From the NCBI RefSeq assembly GCF_000429125.1, contig NZ_AUBG01000013.1:62001-126000 (forward strand): a stretch of DNA of 64,000 nucleotides. The letters are read 5' to 3'. This document shows positions 38,050-47,961 of this stretch, piece after piece. Position 1 is the first letter of the stretch. Every line of letters begins with the position of its first letter. The position numbers were made by a program, and so were the translations under genes. This DNA comes from Aequorivita capsosiphonis DSM 23843 (GTDB lineage Bacteria; Bacteroidota; Bacteroidia; Flavobacteriales; Flavobacteriaceae). The notes beneath the pieces are model-generated. The model saw only the letters and a program-made list of their open reading frames with translations, was not told where the DNA came from and did not search any database.

Positions 38050-38083
38050 AAATGCAGCCGTTTATAAAAATGACTGCATTTAT
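38050..38083 (+). terminator. Terminator between the aminotransferase and curlin genes
   Basis: AAATGCAG/CTGCATTT pair around a 16-nt loop with A and T runs on either side, in the convergent gap of two genes. Confidence 0.6.
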
Positions 38084-38128
38084 TAATTGGGGGTAACCTT
38101 TTTTTCCAAAACTGTACTTTCTGAAATA

Positions 38129-40465
38129 TTAATTTTGGTTAACCGTTGAGGCATTGTTATTGCCCATTTGAGCCACGTTACTCATGTTTTGCATTCCATT
38201 TTGGTTTACTGTATTCATGTTTTCATTACCATTTTGCATCACGTTGCTCATGTTCATTTGTCCATCTTGATTCACCATAGAGGTGTTTTGACCTCCTGTT
38301 TGGAAGACATCACTTTCATTGGCAACGCCGCTTTGCATTACAGTGGAATTATGACCAAACCCGTTTTGCTCCACATCGCTAATATTACCATTACCACTTT
38401 GATTGACCGAAGAGGTTTCTCCAGCTCCTTTTTGAAGGTCGCGGGCTTCGTTGTCATTACCATTTTGTGAGGTGGAAGAAACGTGGTTATTTCCTTGTTG
38501 CTCTGTTCTTACAAAATTGTTGCTGCCAATTTGATTCTGTGACACCAAAGAGTTGTTGGTCCCATTTCCAAATTGTGATGTCTGTACAACATAGGCTTTG
38601 TTCAGGTTACCGCTTTGGGTTTGTGTGGCTTGATTTCCACTTCCACCATCAAAATCAGCTCCTTGTATTACATCAGCTAAATTTTCATTACCAGATTGTG
38701 TTTGTGAAGAAATCTGGCTAGCACCTCTTTGTCTTGCCATCGCCATATTTTCGTTTCCGTTCTGTACCTGTGTTGCGGTAGAACTGCTAAGTTCATCATC
38801 CTGATCAATATTTGCATTGTTCAAATCACCTGTTTGTGTTTGTGATGCAGTATTGTCAAAATTGGCGTTTGCAAAACTGGTATGCTGCGTGGCATTGGCC
38901 ATATTTTCATTTCCGCTTTGTATCTGTGAAAGTGAATTGTTATCGCCTTGTTGGTCTGCATTGGCTACGTTGTCATTACCAGACTGATCTTGAGTGGCAG
39001 TTGAATTTGTTGTTTGAATAAACTGCTGAGCCTGTGCGCTATTGTTATTACCATTTTGAGTTTGCGTAATCTCATTATCAAATGTTGATATTCCACCGCC
39101 AGAACCCTGAATCGCATTGGCGTTATTTTCGTTCCCAGTTTGGTTTTGGATAATAATATTTCTAGCAGCACCGGTATTTTGATTCGCATTGGCCACATTG
39201 TCATTTCCAGATTGGTCTTGATCAATTAGGTTACCGCTTCCTGTACTAAAAAAGCTACCACCACCTTGTGTTCCAATAGCCATGTTATTGTTACCAGATT
39301 GGTTTTGATCTATGGTGTTATCTACGCTTTTTGTGGTTTGAGTAAAGAAACCGAAATCTCTAAAACTTCCCTGCTTGGCGTTGGCAGTATTTTCGTTCCC
39401 ATTTTGGGTTTGAGTTACACTGTTGTCATCTCCAATGGTATTTACTGTTGCTTGGTTGCTTACGCCCGCTTGTGAGACAGTTGCACTGTTGTTATCGGAA
39501 TCTGGTTGGGAAAAACCCATTACTCCTTGGTTAACAGTGGCAAGGTTTGTTTCACCGCTATGCGATACATCGGAATTATTTCCATCTCCTTTTTGGCTAA
39601 TAGCTGCTGAGTTGTTAGGCTCTATATTGCCAGCGCTTCCGCTTTGTGAAATTACCGATCCGTTTCCGTTGCCGTTCTGTGCAACATCCGATAGGTTAGA
39701 CGAACCATCTTGAGTTATTCCAGAGTTGTTCATATCACCTAATTGGTCGACCATCGAAATGTTGTCGTCACCGCGTTGGGTAATATAAGAATCGTTCATG
39801 GTACCATTCTGTACAACTGTCGCTTCATTATTGGCATTTTCTCCGACTCTTCCGTCGAATTGGCGGATGGTTGATGCATTTGCAGCACCTAATTGATCTG
39901 TATCTGCCTGATTGCTGTTGCCATCTTGTTTTACGTTGCTATTGTTATCATCACCTTCCTGTCTCACGGCAACATTATTGAAGGTTCCGTCTTGGTCCAC
40001 TTTTGCAATGTTGTCACTATCATTTACCGAAAAGCCTTGATCTATTTTTGATTTATTGTCCGCCCCATTCTGTTCTATACGTGTATCATTGTCACGACCC
40101 AACTGGTCTATCTCTGAATCATTGCGCACCCCATCTTGGTTCACTTTTACAAAGCCACGGAATCTGTTCTGTTCCACATCGCTTTTATTTTCTGTACCGT
40201 TTTGGGTAATAAAAGCATCGTGCTGTTTGTCGTTCTGCAAAACCTTAGAGTCGTTGCGTGTACCTGTTTGAGTAACCTTGGTAGTCAGATCCTGTCCAAC
40301 CATATCGCTGTCGGTCTGATCTACGTCGCTCTGGTTCTCTAAACCAGTTTGGTTAACTGTTGCTTTTAAGTCGTTTCCCTGTTGGTTAACGTCGCTGTTG
40401 TTCTGTTGTGCGAACATCATTGCTCCACACATAAGTGCCGCGGCACTCAAAATCACTTTTTTCAT
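38129..40465 (-). CDS. Large curlin-repeat (CsgA/CsgB-like) secreted protein
   Basis: The 778-residue secreted protein has a signal peptide (MKKVILSAAALMCGAMMFAQ). Almost the whole mature chain is built of about 35 imperfect repeats of roughly 20-25 residues around the curlin pattern Q-x-G-x-x-N (for example TQTGTRNDSKVLQN, QNGNENMNTVNQNGMQN). Curlin repeats stack as beta strands into amyloid fibres; E. coli CsgA has five. The ATG at 40465 starts the signal peptide; the frame extends upstream without need. No csgEFG-type secretion genes lie within the window. A fibre-forming or adhesive role is inferred. Confidence 0.85.
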   Translation of the reverse strand: MKKVILSAAALMCGAMMFAQQNNSDVNQQGNDLKATVNQTGLENQSDVDQTDSDMVGQDLTTKVTQTGTRNDSKVLQNDKQHDAFITQNGTENKSDVEQNRFRGFVKVNQDGVRNDSEIDQLGRDNDTRIEQNGADNKSKIDQGFSVNDSDNIAKVDQDGTFNNVAVRQEGDDNNSNVKQDGNSNQADTDQLGAANASTIRQFDGRVGENANNEATVVQNGTMNDSYITQRGDDNISMVDQLGDMNNSGITQDGSSNLSDVAQNGNGNGSVISQSGSAGNIEPNNSAAISQKGDGNNSDVSHSGETNLATVNQGVMGFSQPDSDNNSATVSQAGVSNQATVNTIGDDNSVTQTQNGNENTANAKQGSFRDFGFFTQTTKSVDNTIDQNQSGNNNMAIGTQGGGSFFSTGSGNLIDQDQSGNDNVANANQNTGAARNIIIQNQTGNENNANAIQGSGGGISTFDNEITQTQNGNNNSAQAQQFIQTTNSTATQDQSGNDNVANADQQGDNNSLSQIQSGNENMANATQHTSFANANFDNTASQTQTGDLNNANIDQDDELSSSTATQVQNGNENMAMARQRGASQISSQTQSGNENLADVIQGADFDGGSGNQATQTQSGNLNKAYVVQTSQFGNGTNNSLVSQNQIGSNNFVRTEQQGNNHVSSTSQNGNDNEARDLQKGAGETSSVNQSGNGNISDVEQNGFGHNSTVMQSGVANESDVFQTGGQNTSMVNQDGQMNMSNVMQNGNENMNTVNQNGMQNMSNVAQMGNNNASTVNQN

Positions 40466-40505
40466 AGAATAAAATTTAGTTATTAAATAATTCTTTCTTG
40501 GCATT

Positions 40506-40937
40506 TCTTAACATGCAATAGCTGTGAATGCCAAAATTTCACAACCAAGATTTCTAAACATATCTAAAGTGAAACCATTGAATTTCACCCTAAAAAGTTT
40601 AGATGTTATCGATGAATAGAAATTTGGTAAAAATGGATGCCACAAGGCACCTAATTCTTACCTGTAAAAAGGCGAGCGTTTTTATTAGAGGAAATCTTCC
40701 ATGGAGGTTGGAATTTTGATTCCACTGATATATTTACGATAGATGATGGTGTCAGGTTTTGAAGGCACAATTTTTGGAGATCAGCTTTGTGATATATGTA
40801 AGAAAACACCTGTTAATGCTTTTTTTCAGAAGACTTTTAAGCATAAAAAAACCGTTCAACTACAAGATGAACGGTTAATTGACGATAAGTTAATATTATG
40901 TTAAAGAAGCATAATTCTTCTAAATGTTATCCTCAAT
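40506..40937. other. Upstream region of the curlin gene
   Basis: About 430 nt between ribB (which ends here) and the curlin gene. It contains the ribB terminator at 40847-40876 and presumably the curlin promoter. No other gene or repeat was seen. Confidence 0.5.
40847..40876 (-). terminator. Terminator of ribB
   Basis: AACCGTTCA and TGAACGGTT form a 9-bp stem with a 9-nt loop. On the minus strand it is followed by seven T residues. Confidence 0.85.
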
Positions 40938-42086
40938 TCAATAACTGACGTATTCCATAATCTCCAAACCATAACCAATCATGCCAACGCGTTTGGTTTG
41001 TTCACTATTGGAAATAAGACGTATTTTATGAATTCCTACATCGTGTAGAATTTGAGCGCCAATTCCAAAATCCTTGGCATCCATGTCTATACGAGGAGCC
41101 TTGGCGATTTCATTCGGGGTTTGATTTTCCTTTAATTCTTTTAAACGGCTCAATAGGTTTAAGGATTGGCTTTGTTGGTTTACAAAGACAAGCGCCCCTT
41201 TCCCGTCGCTATTAATTACATTGAACATATCATCCAACTTTTGTTCCGCGTTATTGGTAAGGGTTCCAAGAATATCCCCATTGACCAAGGTAGCATTTAC
41301 GCGAACCAAAACTGGCTCGTTTTCCTTCCAAGTGCCTTTGGTAAGTGCTATATGAATTTGGTCGTTGGTAGTTTGCTTGTAGGCTCGGAGTCTAAAGTCT
41401 CCGAATTTAGTATTAATTTTGAAGTCTTCTTTCTTTTCAATCAAAGAATCGTGCTCCATTCTATATTTCACTAAATCTTCAATGGAAATCAGCTTTAAAT
41501 CGAATTTCTTTGCAACTGCCATCAATTGCGGAAGCCGTGCCATAGTTCCATCTTCGTTTAGAATTTCAACAAGAATCCCGGCTGGTTTTAATCCAGCGAG
41601 ACGAGCTAGGTCTATTGCAGCTTCAGTATGGCCAGTTCTCCTTAAAACCCCGCCTTCTTTGGCGCGTAAAGGAAAAATATGTCCTGGTCTTCCCAAATCT
41701 GAAGCTTTGGTTTCTTCGTTAACAAGAGCCTTAATGGTTTTAGAGCGATCGTGTACAGAAATTCCCGTGGTACAACCGTGGCCTATCAAATCTACCGAAA
41801 CCGTAAATTGGGTGTGGTGTAATACGGTGTTGTTTTCCACCATCATGTTTAAATCTAATGCGTTGCAACGATCTTCTGTTAAAGGGGCACAGATTAAACC
41901 TCTCCCGTGAGTAGCCATAAAATTTATCATTTCAGGAGTGACCATCTCGGCAGCGGCAATAAAATCGCCTTCGTTTTCACGATTTTCGTCATCAACTACA
42001 ATAATCATCTTTCCATTGCGGATGTCTTCAATGGCTTCTTCTATAGTGTTCAAGTGAACGGAATTTTCTTTCGGTGTAGAAATCAT
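40938..42086 (-). CDS. ribB: 3,4-dihydroxy-2-butanone 4-phosphate synthase fused to a degenerate GTP cyclohydrolase II domain
   Basis: In this 382-residue RibBA-type protein the RibB half (about 1-205) is intact, with [30 protein letters not shown] and [14 protein letters not shown]. It should make dihydroxybutanone phosphate for riboflavin synthesis. The RibA half keeps the fold and spacing but has lost its active site. The zinc site HSxCxTGDxFxSxRCDCG reads [18 protein letters not shown], and the RQEGRGIGL stretch reads [13 protein letters not shown] cyclohydrolase II activity should be absent, so another RibA must exist. The ATG at 42086 is used because an upstream TTG lies within the promoter TATCTTTG. 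Confidence 0.9.
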   Translation of the reverse strand: MISTPKENSVHLNTIEEAIEDIRNGKMIIVVDDENRENEGDFIAAAEMVTPEMINFMATHGRGLICAPLTEDRCNALDLNMMVENNTVLHHTQFTVSVDLIGHGCTTGISVHDRSKTIKALVNEETKASDLGRPGHIFPLRAKEGGVLRRTGHTEAAIDLARLAGLKPAGILVEILNEDGTMARLPQLMAVAKKFDLKLISIEDLVKYRMEHDSLIEKKEDFKINTKFGDFRLRAYKQTTNDQIHIALTKGTWKENEPVLVRVNATLVNGDILGTLTNNAEQKLDDMFNVINSDGKGALVFVNQQSQSLNLLSRLKELKENQTPNEIAKAPRIDMDAKDFGIGAQILHDVGIHKIRLISNSEQTKRVGMIGYGLEIMEYVSY

Positions 42087-42104
42087 AACTTTTTTAATGT
42101 GGTG

Positions 42105-42112
42105 CAAAGATA
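42105..42112 (-). promoter_or_regulatory. -7 promoter element of ribB
   Basis: TATCTTTG on the minus strand fits TAnnTTTG and lies 18 nt upstream of the ATG at 42086. This decides the start against the TTG at 42107. Confidence 0.55.
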
Positions 42113-42272
42113 TAAAATGTAGAACTGTAATTGGTTAAAAGAAGGTTTGGATTGTTGCTGTGCTAATTGGTAGAAGGAACTTAGAATATTTAAATTTTTA
42201 TAGTTTTTTTATTTTATAAATACCTAAATCAAATTACTTTTCTTGGTTGTATCAATAGAGTGGAGAAAAAAT

Positions 42273-44279
42273 TTAATATATCAATTTCAATTCTTCCTTC
42301 ATTTTTTTTATGTGGTTTAAGTAGAGGAAGACATAGATTATGGGACCAAGCAACATAAAAACTATCCAAGATCCAGTTTCCTGTTCTTTTCCTAGAATTT
42401 TATAAAATTTTGAACTACTTAAAAGTGACTTAAAAACTAAGATATAGAATACAATTAAAGAAATGATCTGAGCTATTTGAAATATGAGTTTAAGTTTTTC
42501 GGAGAATGTTATATCAATATTATTAAAAAGGATCATTCCTATTAGGCAACTAATAGAAATAAAATATGCCACTAATCCTTTTTTAGAAAAACTTGATGCT
42601 TCTTTAAAACTTTGTAAGGCTGCCGTATACTTTTTATTTTCAAAATTATCACTCATTTTGAGCTCTAATTCAGAGTATCCTTTCAACTTTAATTGTTGTA
42701 AGGCCGCTTTTCTTACTTCTTCTGAGTAACCGTATTGCCGATAATTTTTAACAATGTCTTTAAGTTGCGTATCTGTTCTAGATAAGATTAATGCTTTTTC
42801 TTGCTGTGTAAGTAAAATAGCTTTTTCCTCATCTAAAATCACCTCTTCGGCGGTTTTTTTTCCAAATAACCTTCCAATTCGCTGCATAAAAGAGTCAAAA
42901 TCAATAATTCCTTGATCAGTTGTTGCCCTGTAAGTGAGCCATATACTTAACGGAAGCATAATTCCGGTGCTGAGCCAAGTTGCAATAAACGGATGCAAAG
43001 TACCATCTTCAGCACTGTTTTTCGCAAAAATTCCGATAAAGTGATAGGTTAAAAACAGTAAAATAGCTACAACCATAGGTAAGCCCATTCCTCCTTTCCT
43101 AATTATGGCGCCCAAAGGTGCCCCTACAAAAAAGAGAATAATGCAGGCAACTCCAAGCGCGTATTTTTCATGAAGCGCTATTTCCGTCTTGTTAAGCCGT
43201 TTGGTTTTTCCTTTAAACTCAACCTTTTTAGCGTCGATAGTTTGGATTGTGCCCTTGGCGTTATTGAGGGCAAGCTTTACAATTTGGATTTTGTGGGTAG
43301 GATTGTAAATATCCAAAATAGTTTTTATAGCTGTTGGCCTTGCCGTATCACTAATTTTGTTTTCATTAAACTTCTCCACGCCACTTCGGTAATACATGTT
43401 TTTGGTATAGGAAGCAATATCATTGGAAAAACTTTTGGAAAGCGAATCTATTTCAACGCGCAACTCACTGATATTATACATATTCTGGTTGTCCAGATTG
43501 TTGTCTTTATCAACATCCTTATTGTTGAGTTCAGTAAGATCGATATTGATAGAATATTCATCAAAATAACTCTTCGCGAAGGGTTCGTTTTTTTGTTTTG
43601 CCGGATTTTTAGTTTGGATATCTTCGTAATAATTCCCTTGTTTCAAAATTAATGAAAGGGTATTACTGCCTTTTTCACTGGCAATTTCACCATTATCCGC
43701 AATGATAACGGTATAGTTTCCATTGGGTTTGGATTCGTTTTTCTTATGAATCACCACATCTTCTAAAAATTGGCCACGATCGCCGGTCTTTTTTTCGACT
43801 TTAATATTGAAGCCGTCGTCAATTTGGCTAAACTGTCCCTCGGCAATAAACATTGCGGGCTGAAATTGTGAAATATTCCTACGTAAATTTTGCCATTTAT
43901 ATTCGGAATAGGGGATTACGTTATTTGCGAAAAAGAAAGCGGTAATGGAAAGTAAAACGATAAAGATCATTACACTTCCCATGGCTCTTTGTAGCGAAAT
44001 ACCGGTGGATTTCATTGCGGCAAACTCATACTTTTCAGCAAAACTTCCGAAAACCATCAAGGAGGTAACCAGAATTGTAAGTGGTAAAACCAGTGGGATT
44101 AGACGGGGGGAGACGTACCAAAGAAATTTAAGAATGATCCAAACGTCCAAATCCTTTCCTGCAAGTTCTGAAATGTAGAGCCAGATAGTCTGCAGGACAA
44201 ATATGAACATTAAAATAATGAAGACGCTTAAAAACGTCTTCAAATAAGTGACCAATATGTACCTATCCAGTATTTTCAA
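42273..44279 (-). CDS. lptG: LptG/LptF-family lipopolysaccharide export permease, extended
   Basis: The 668-residue protein starts at a TTG 10 nt after lolA, giving the family N-terminus MKILDRYILVTYLKTF. Membrane segments 1-3 lie in the first ~120 residues and a periplasmic beta-jellyroll domain at about 125-380. Segments 4-6 follow (GVACIILFFVGAPLGAIIRK, MVVAILLFLTYHFIG, WLSTGIMLPLSIWLT). The family ends near residue 460. Here a ~200-residue C-terminal extension adds a cytoplasmic helix-rich part and two or three more membrane segments. LptFG with LptB extracts LPS from the inner membrane. Confidence 0.85.
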   Translation of the reverse strand: MKILDRYILVTYLKTFLSVFIILMFIFVLQTIWLYISELAGKDLDVWIILKFLWYVSPRLIPLVLPLTILVTSLMVFGSFAEKYEFAAMKSTGISLQRAMGSVMIFIVLLSITAFFFANNVIPYSEYKWQNLRRNISQFQPAMFIAEGQFSQIDDGFNIKVEKKTGDRGQFLEDVVIHKKNESKPNGNYTVIIADNGEIASEKGSNTLSLILKQGNYYEDIQTKNPAKQKNEPFAKSYFDEYSINIDLTELNNKDVDKDNNLDNQNMYNISELRVEIDSLSKSFSNDIASYTKNMYYRSGVEKFNENKISDTARPTAIKTILDIYNPTHKIQIVKLALNNAKGTIQTIDAKKVEFKGKTKRLNKTEIALHEKYALGVACIILFFVGAPLGAIIRKGGMGLPMVVAILLFLTYHFIGIFAKNSAEDGTLHPFIATWLSTGIMLPLSIWLTYRATTDQGIIDFDSFMQRIGRLFGKKTAEEVILDEEKAILLTQQEKALILSRTDTQLKDIVKNYRQYGYSEEVRKAALQQLKLKGYSELELKMSDNFENKKYTAALQSFKEASSFSKKGLVAYFISISCLIGMILFNNIDITFSEKLKLIFQIAQIISLIVFYILVFKSLLSSSKFYKILGKEQETGSWIVFMLLGPIIYVFLYLNHIKKMKEELKLIY

Positions 44280-44289
44280 TTGCCTGTGC

Positions 44290-44928
44290 TTACAGCCTGT
44301 TTAAGTAATAACCATCTTTTTTATACTTGGCCTCGTCAAAAGTAAACAAGGTTTTTGACACGGGTTGATTTGTTTTGAACGAATTCACGGTAAGCGTATA
44401 TTTTGTGCCTTTTGAATCCGTCTGGATCAACTTGTAAATATGTTTGGTCTGTACATCAACCCCTAAGAGAATGTCTTTTATTTCGGCTTTGGAATCAATC
44501 GGGATCAGTTTTATAAACTGGATTTTTCTCCCCTTTACATTTTGCTCGATATCCATTTTATAAGTATAGCCTTTTTCGTAAAAAGTGAGCATTTTTGAGG
44601 GAGTGATATCTTTATCATCCTTGGGATTATATGCTGAAATGGTCACCTCTTCGTCTTCTGGGACAATTGTATAAATGTTTTTGCCATCAAAAATCCGTGT
44701 GGTTCCTAACATATTCAACACGTATTTATCACCTTGAAGGGTGACATCGCCACGAGTTTCTTGGTTTACGTTTTCTTTGGAATTGTTTAGGTTATATTTA
44801 AAGTCGATTGTAATATTATCGTAGCTTTTTACTTTATTAGAAACTTCGTTCAGCAAAGATTTTGCGTCTTGAGCCTGTGTGAAAGTGGAAATAAAAAGAG
44901 CGATTAAAATTATACTGATGTTTTTCAT
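44290..44928 (-). CDS. lolA: Outer-membrane lipoprotein carrier protein LolA
   Basis: The 212-residue periplasmic protein has a signal peptide (IILIALFISTFTQAQ). It shows the LolA pattern: early DAKSLLNEVSNKVKSYDNIT, then the strand GDVTLQGDKYVLNM and a late LTVNSFKTNQPVS. LolA ferries lipoproteins from the inner to the outer membrane. It lies between ftsK and lptG, 10 nt from the latter. Confidence 0.85.
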   Translation of the reverse strand: MKNISIILIALFISTFTQAQDAKSLLNEVSNKVKSYDNITIDFKYNLNNSKENVNQETRGDVTLQGDKYVLNMLGTTRIFDGKNIYTIVPEDEEVTISAYNPKDDKDITPSKMLTFYEKGYTYKMDIEQNVKGRKIQFIKLIPIDSKAEIKDILLGVDVQTKHIYKLIQTDSKGTKYTLTVNSFKTNQPVSKTLFTFDEAKYKKDGYYLNRL

Positions 44929-45007
44929 CTTAATTTTTGTTTGTTTTATCCGTTTTTAATATTTGATAAATAGGAAAATAGAATGCCAAGCGTCTTCAGT
45001 TAGTGTG

Positions 45008-47380
45008 CTAATTATTTGTTGGCATTTCGTTTTCTAAAAGTTGGTTTAATGCATCAATTGTAGGAACTAAAACCTGCCGTGCTTTGCTGCCCTCAAAAGG
45101 CCCAACAATGCCTGCCGCTTCCATTTGATCAATGATTCTTCCGGCTCGATTATACCCAAGCTTCAGTTTTCGTTGTAACAATGAAGCGGAACCTTGCTGC
45201 GCAATGACCAATACTTCTGCGGCGTCACGGAACAGTTTATCACGTTCCGCTATGTCATTATCAAGAGTTGTGCCACCTTCCTCACCAGTATATTCTGGAA
45301 GTAAATACGCATCTGGGAAAGCTTTTTGTGAGCCAATAAAATCGGTTATATCTGCAACTTCTGGCGTATCAACAAAAGCACATTGAAGTCGAGTCAATTC
45401 ATTTCCTTGGGTATAAAGCATATCCCCTCGACCAATAAGTTGATCTGCACCCGAATTGTCCAGAATAGTGCGTGAGTCAATTTTACTGGTTACCCTAAAT
45501 GCTATACGCGCGGGGAAGTTAGCCTTTATGATCCCTGTAATTACGTTTACCGATGGACGCTGGGTAGCAACTATTAAGTGGATTCCGATGGCACGAGCCA
45601 GTTGTGCCAAACGGGCGATAGGGGTTTCAACCTCCTTGCCGGCAGTCATAATTAAATCGGCAAATTCATCTATCACTAAAATAATATAAGGTAAAAATCG
45701 GTGTCCTTCCTCAGGGTTTAGCTTTCTATTTTTGAACTTCGTATTGTATTCTTTTATGTTACGGACCATGGCGTCTTTCAGCAAGTCGTAACGCGCATCC
45801 ATTTCAATACAAAGTGAATTTAATGTATTGATAACCTTATTGGTATCAGTAATGATGGCTTCTTCTGAATCCGGAAGTTTAGCCAAATAATGACGTTCAA
45901 TTTTGTTGAAAAGTGTCAATTCCACCTTTTTTGGATCTACCAAAACAAATTTTACTTCCGCGGGATGCTTTTTGTATAAAAGCGAAGTTAGGACAGCGTT
46001 TAAACCAACGGATTTCCCTTGTCCCGTAGCTCCAGCCATAAGCATATGCGGCATTTTAGCCAGATCTACTACAAAAGTCTCGTTGCTGATGGTTTTCCCG
46101 AATGCTATGGGTAGTTCCATTTCTGCATTTTGAAATTTTGCCGAACCAATCACCGATCGCATGGAAACAATTTTTGGGTTTTTGTTGGGAACTTCTATAC
46201 CGATCGTACCGCGCCCGGGAATTGGGGCAATGATACGAATACCCAAAGCAGAAAGTGAAAGTGCAATATCGTCTTCTAAGTTTTTGATTTTTGAAATCCG
46301 AACTCCGGCATCAGGTACAATTTCATAAAGTGTCACGGTTGGCCCAACAGTAGCTTTAATGTTTGCAATACCAATTTTATAATTGTTAAGTGTTTCAACA
46401 ATACGATTTTTATTTTCCTCTAGCTCTTCTTGATCAATGGTGATTCCCGCGCCAATGGTATGATCGCGCAATAACTCTATACTTGGGAATTTATATTTGC
46501 TCAGCTCTAATCTAGGATCGAATTCTCCATAATCCTTTACCAGTTTGTCACTTAAATTCTCTACCTCTTCCTCATCGGCAGTTTGCTCTACTTCCATAGC
46601 AACATCTCCTTCCACATCCGATTTAAGAATTATTTTTTCAACAGAAGGTGGGGGAGTGCTTTTTTTCTCTTCTACTTTAGCCTTTGGTCTCTCTTCCTTT
46701 ATTTCTTGATTGCTATCAAAATTTGTTTCAGTTATGGGCTTTTTGTTGGTTTCGGCTTCATCTTGCTTTCTTGAATCGAATTCGGCGGCAATTTGTTTCT
46801 TCGATTTTTTAACTGCATTAATCGCCATTTCGGGCGTAAGCTTTAAACGAACCACTAAGTAAAAGATTAAAACAAAAGTCATCACCAGTATAGTTCCAAC
46901 TAATCCTATGTAATCCTGCATAAAATCGTTGGACTCAAAACCAATAATACCGCTGAAAATGGTGAACTTTTCTCCGAAGAAACCAAAAAATACTGAGATC
47001 CAAAGCATCAATAACAATCCCCAAAACCAATATTTTGTCAACTGCTTTTTTGTATAATCGAAGAAATAGTAAATGCCAGACATGATCACTAAAAACCCAA
47101 AAATAAAAGCAGAGACCCCGAAGCCGTTATAGATAAAAAAATGGCCAACATTGGCTCCAAATTTATTGAGCCAGTTTTCGGTTTGTAATTTCCGCTCTGT
47201 AAAATTCCCTAATTGACTTTGGTCGCTTTGCCATGTAAAGAAGTATGACACAAAGGAAAAAACCAATGCAAGACCCATCAAAAACAAAAAGCTACCCAAA
47301 AGTATCTTCTGTTGTTTGGACAACGAAAAACTAATTTTTTTACGCGGAGTTTTTGAGGTTGTTTTCTTTTTCTTAGCCAT
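45008..47380 (-). CDS. ftsK: DNA translocase FtsK
   Basis: The 790-residue protein has four N-terminal membrane segments (about 25-180) and a charged linker. The motor has Walker A AGATGQGKSVGLN and Walker B ILVIDEFADLI, followed by VATQRPSVNVITG. The C-terminal winged-helix gamma domain (SASLLQRKLKLGYNRAGRII) binds KOPS-like sequences. FtsK pumps DNA at the septum and activates XerCD recombination. It is the first gene of the ftsK-lolA-lptG operon. Its length fits Bacteroidota FtsK, which lack the very long linker of E. coli. Confidence 0.95.
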   Translation of the reverse strand: MAKKKKTTSKTPRKKISFSLSKQQKILLGSFLFLMGLALVFSFVSYFFTWQSDQSQLGNFTERKLQTENWLNKFGANVGHFFIYNGFGVSAFIFGFLVIMSGIYYFFDYTKKQLTKYWFWGLLLMLWISVFFGFFGEKFTIFSGIIGFESNDFMQDYIGLVGTILVMTFVLIFYLVVRLKLTPEMAINAVKKSKKQIAAEFDSRKQDEAETNKKPITETNFDSNQEIKEERPKAKVEEKKSTPPPSVEKIILKSDVEGDVAMEVEQTADEEEVENLSDKLVKDYGEFDPRLELSKYKFPSIELLRDHTIGAGITIDQEELEENKNRIVETLNNYKIGIANIKATVGPTVTLYEIVPDAGVRISKIKNLEDDIALSLSALGIRIIAPIPGRGTIGIEVPNKNPKIVSMRSVIGSAKFQNAEMELPIAFGKTISNETFVVDLAKMPHMLMAGATGQGKSVGLNAVLTSLLYKKHPAEVKFVLVDPKKVELTLFNKIERHYLAKLPDSEEAIITDTNKVINTLNSLCIEMDARYDLLKDAMVRNIKEYNTKFKNRKLNPEEGHRFLPYIILVIDEFADLIMTAGKEVETPIARLAQLARAIGIHLIVATQRPSVNVITGIIKANFPARIAFRVTSKIDSRTILDNSGADQLIGRGDMLYTQGNELTRLQCAFVDTPEVADITDFIGSQKAFPDAYLLPEYTGEEGGTTLDNDIAERDKLFRDAAEVLVIAQQGSASLLQRKLKLGYNRAGRIIDQMEAAGIVGPFEGSKARQVLVPTIDALNQLLENEMPTNN

Positions 47381-47407
47381 TAATTATGGGAACAATTGTC
47401 TTTACGG

Positions 47408-47441
47408 CAAAAATACAAATATCAATGCGTAAAATTTCAAA
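47408..47441 (-). promoter_or_regulatory. Candidate promoter of ftsK-lolA-lptG
   Basis: On the minus strand TTTG at 47441-47438 is followed after 22 nt by TATTTTTG at 47415-47408, close to the Bacteroidota consensus. The ftsK ATG is 27 nt downstream. Confidence 0.5.
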
Positions 47442-47600
47442 TTACAAAAAACAAATTTTAATTAATAGTATAGCGGTTGCAGCTACGTACTTTAATGCAA
47501 TATATTTCACGAATATAACAGACTTTTAGTCCGTTACTTATCATTAAGCTACTTTATTACAAAGAATGGAGTCTAATCTTTAAAATAGAATATTACAAAA

Positions 47601-47960
47601 TTAAAACTTCGGAATATAGATAATGCATCCAATAACTATAGCCGTGATTGCTGCAAAGAAAACGGCTCCAGCTGCTACGTCTTTAATAAAACCTATTTTA
47701 TTGTGAAAGTCAGGGTGAACGAAATCTGCAATTTCCTCAGCAACTGTGTTCATCCCTTCAATACTTAACACTAGGCCGATAGCAAAAATTTGAAACATCC
47801 ATTCGGTTGTAGAGATTTCAAAATAAAAGCCAGCAAAAATCATAATAATGGAAATAACGGCCTGAACTTGGATACTAGCTTCATGCCGCAATAATAGTAA
47901 AGCACCTTTAAAGGCGTAAACAGTGCCCTTAAGGCGCTTTCCTAAAAAAGTATTCATCAT
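47601..47960 (-). CDS. dgkA: Diacylglycerol/undecaprenol kinase family protein
   Basis: The 119-residue membrane protein with three segments shows the DgkA signature (LSIEGMNTVAEEIADFVHP, then IGFIKDVAAGAVFFAAI), including the conserved ENTAIE-like stretch and KDxAAGAV. The family phosphorylates diacylglycerol or undecaprenol. It follows tpx with a 1-nt gap, so the two are one operon. Confidence 0.9.
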   Translation of the reverse strand: MMNTFLGKRLKGTVYAFKGALLLLRHEASIQVQAVISIIMIFAGFYFEISTTEWMFQIFAIGLVLSIEGMNTVAEEIADFVHPDFHNKIGFIKDVAAGAVFFAAITAIVIGCIIYIPKF

Positions 47961-47961
47961 T

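Noticed and set aside
38129..40465. Plus-strand frames opposite the curlin gene
   Set aside because: They are shadows of the repeat-rich minus-strand gene; signal peptide and curlin repeats identify the true frame.
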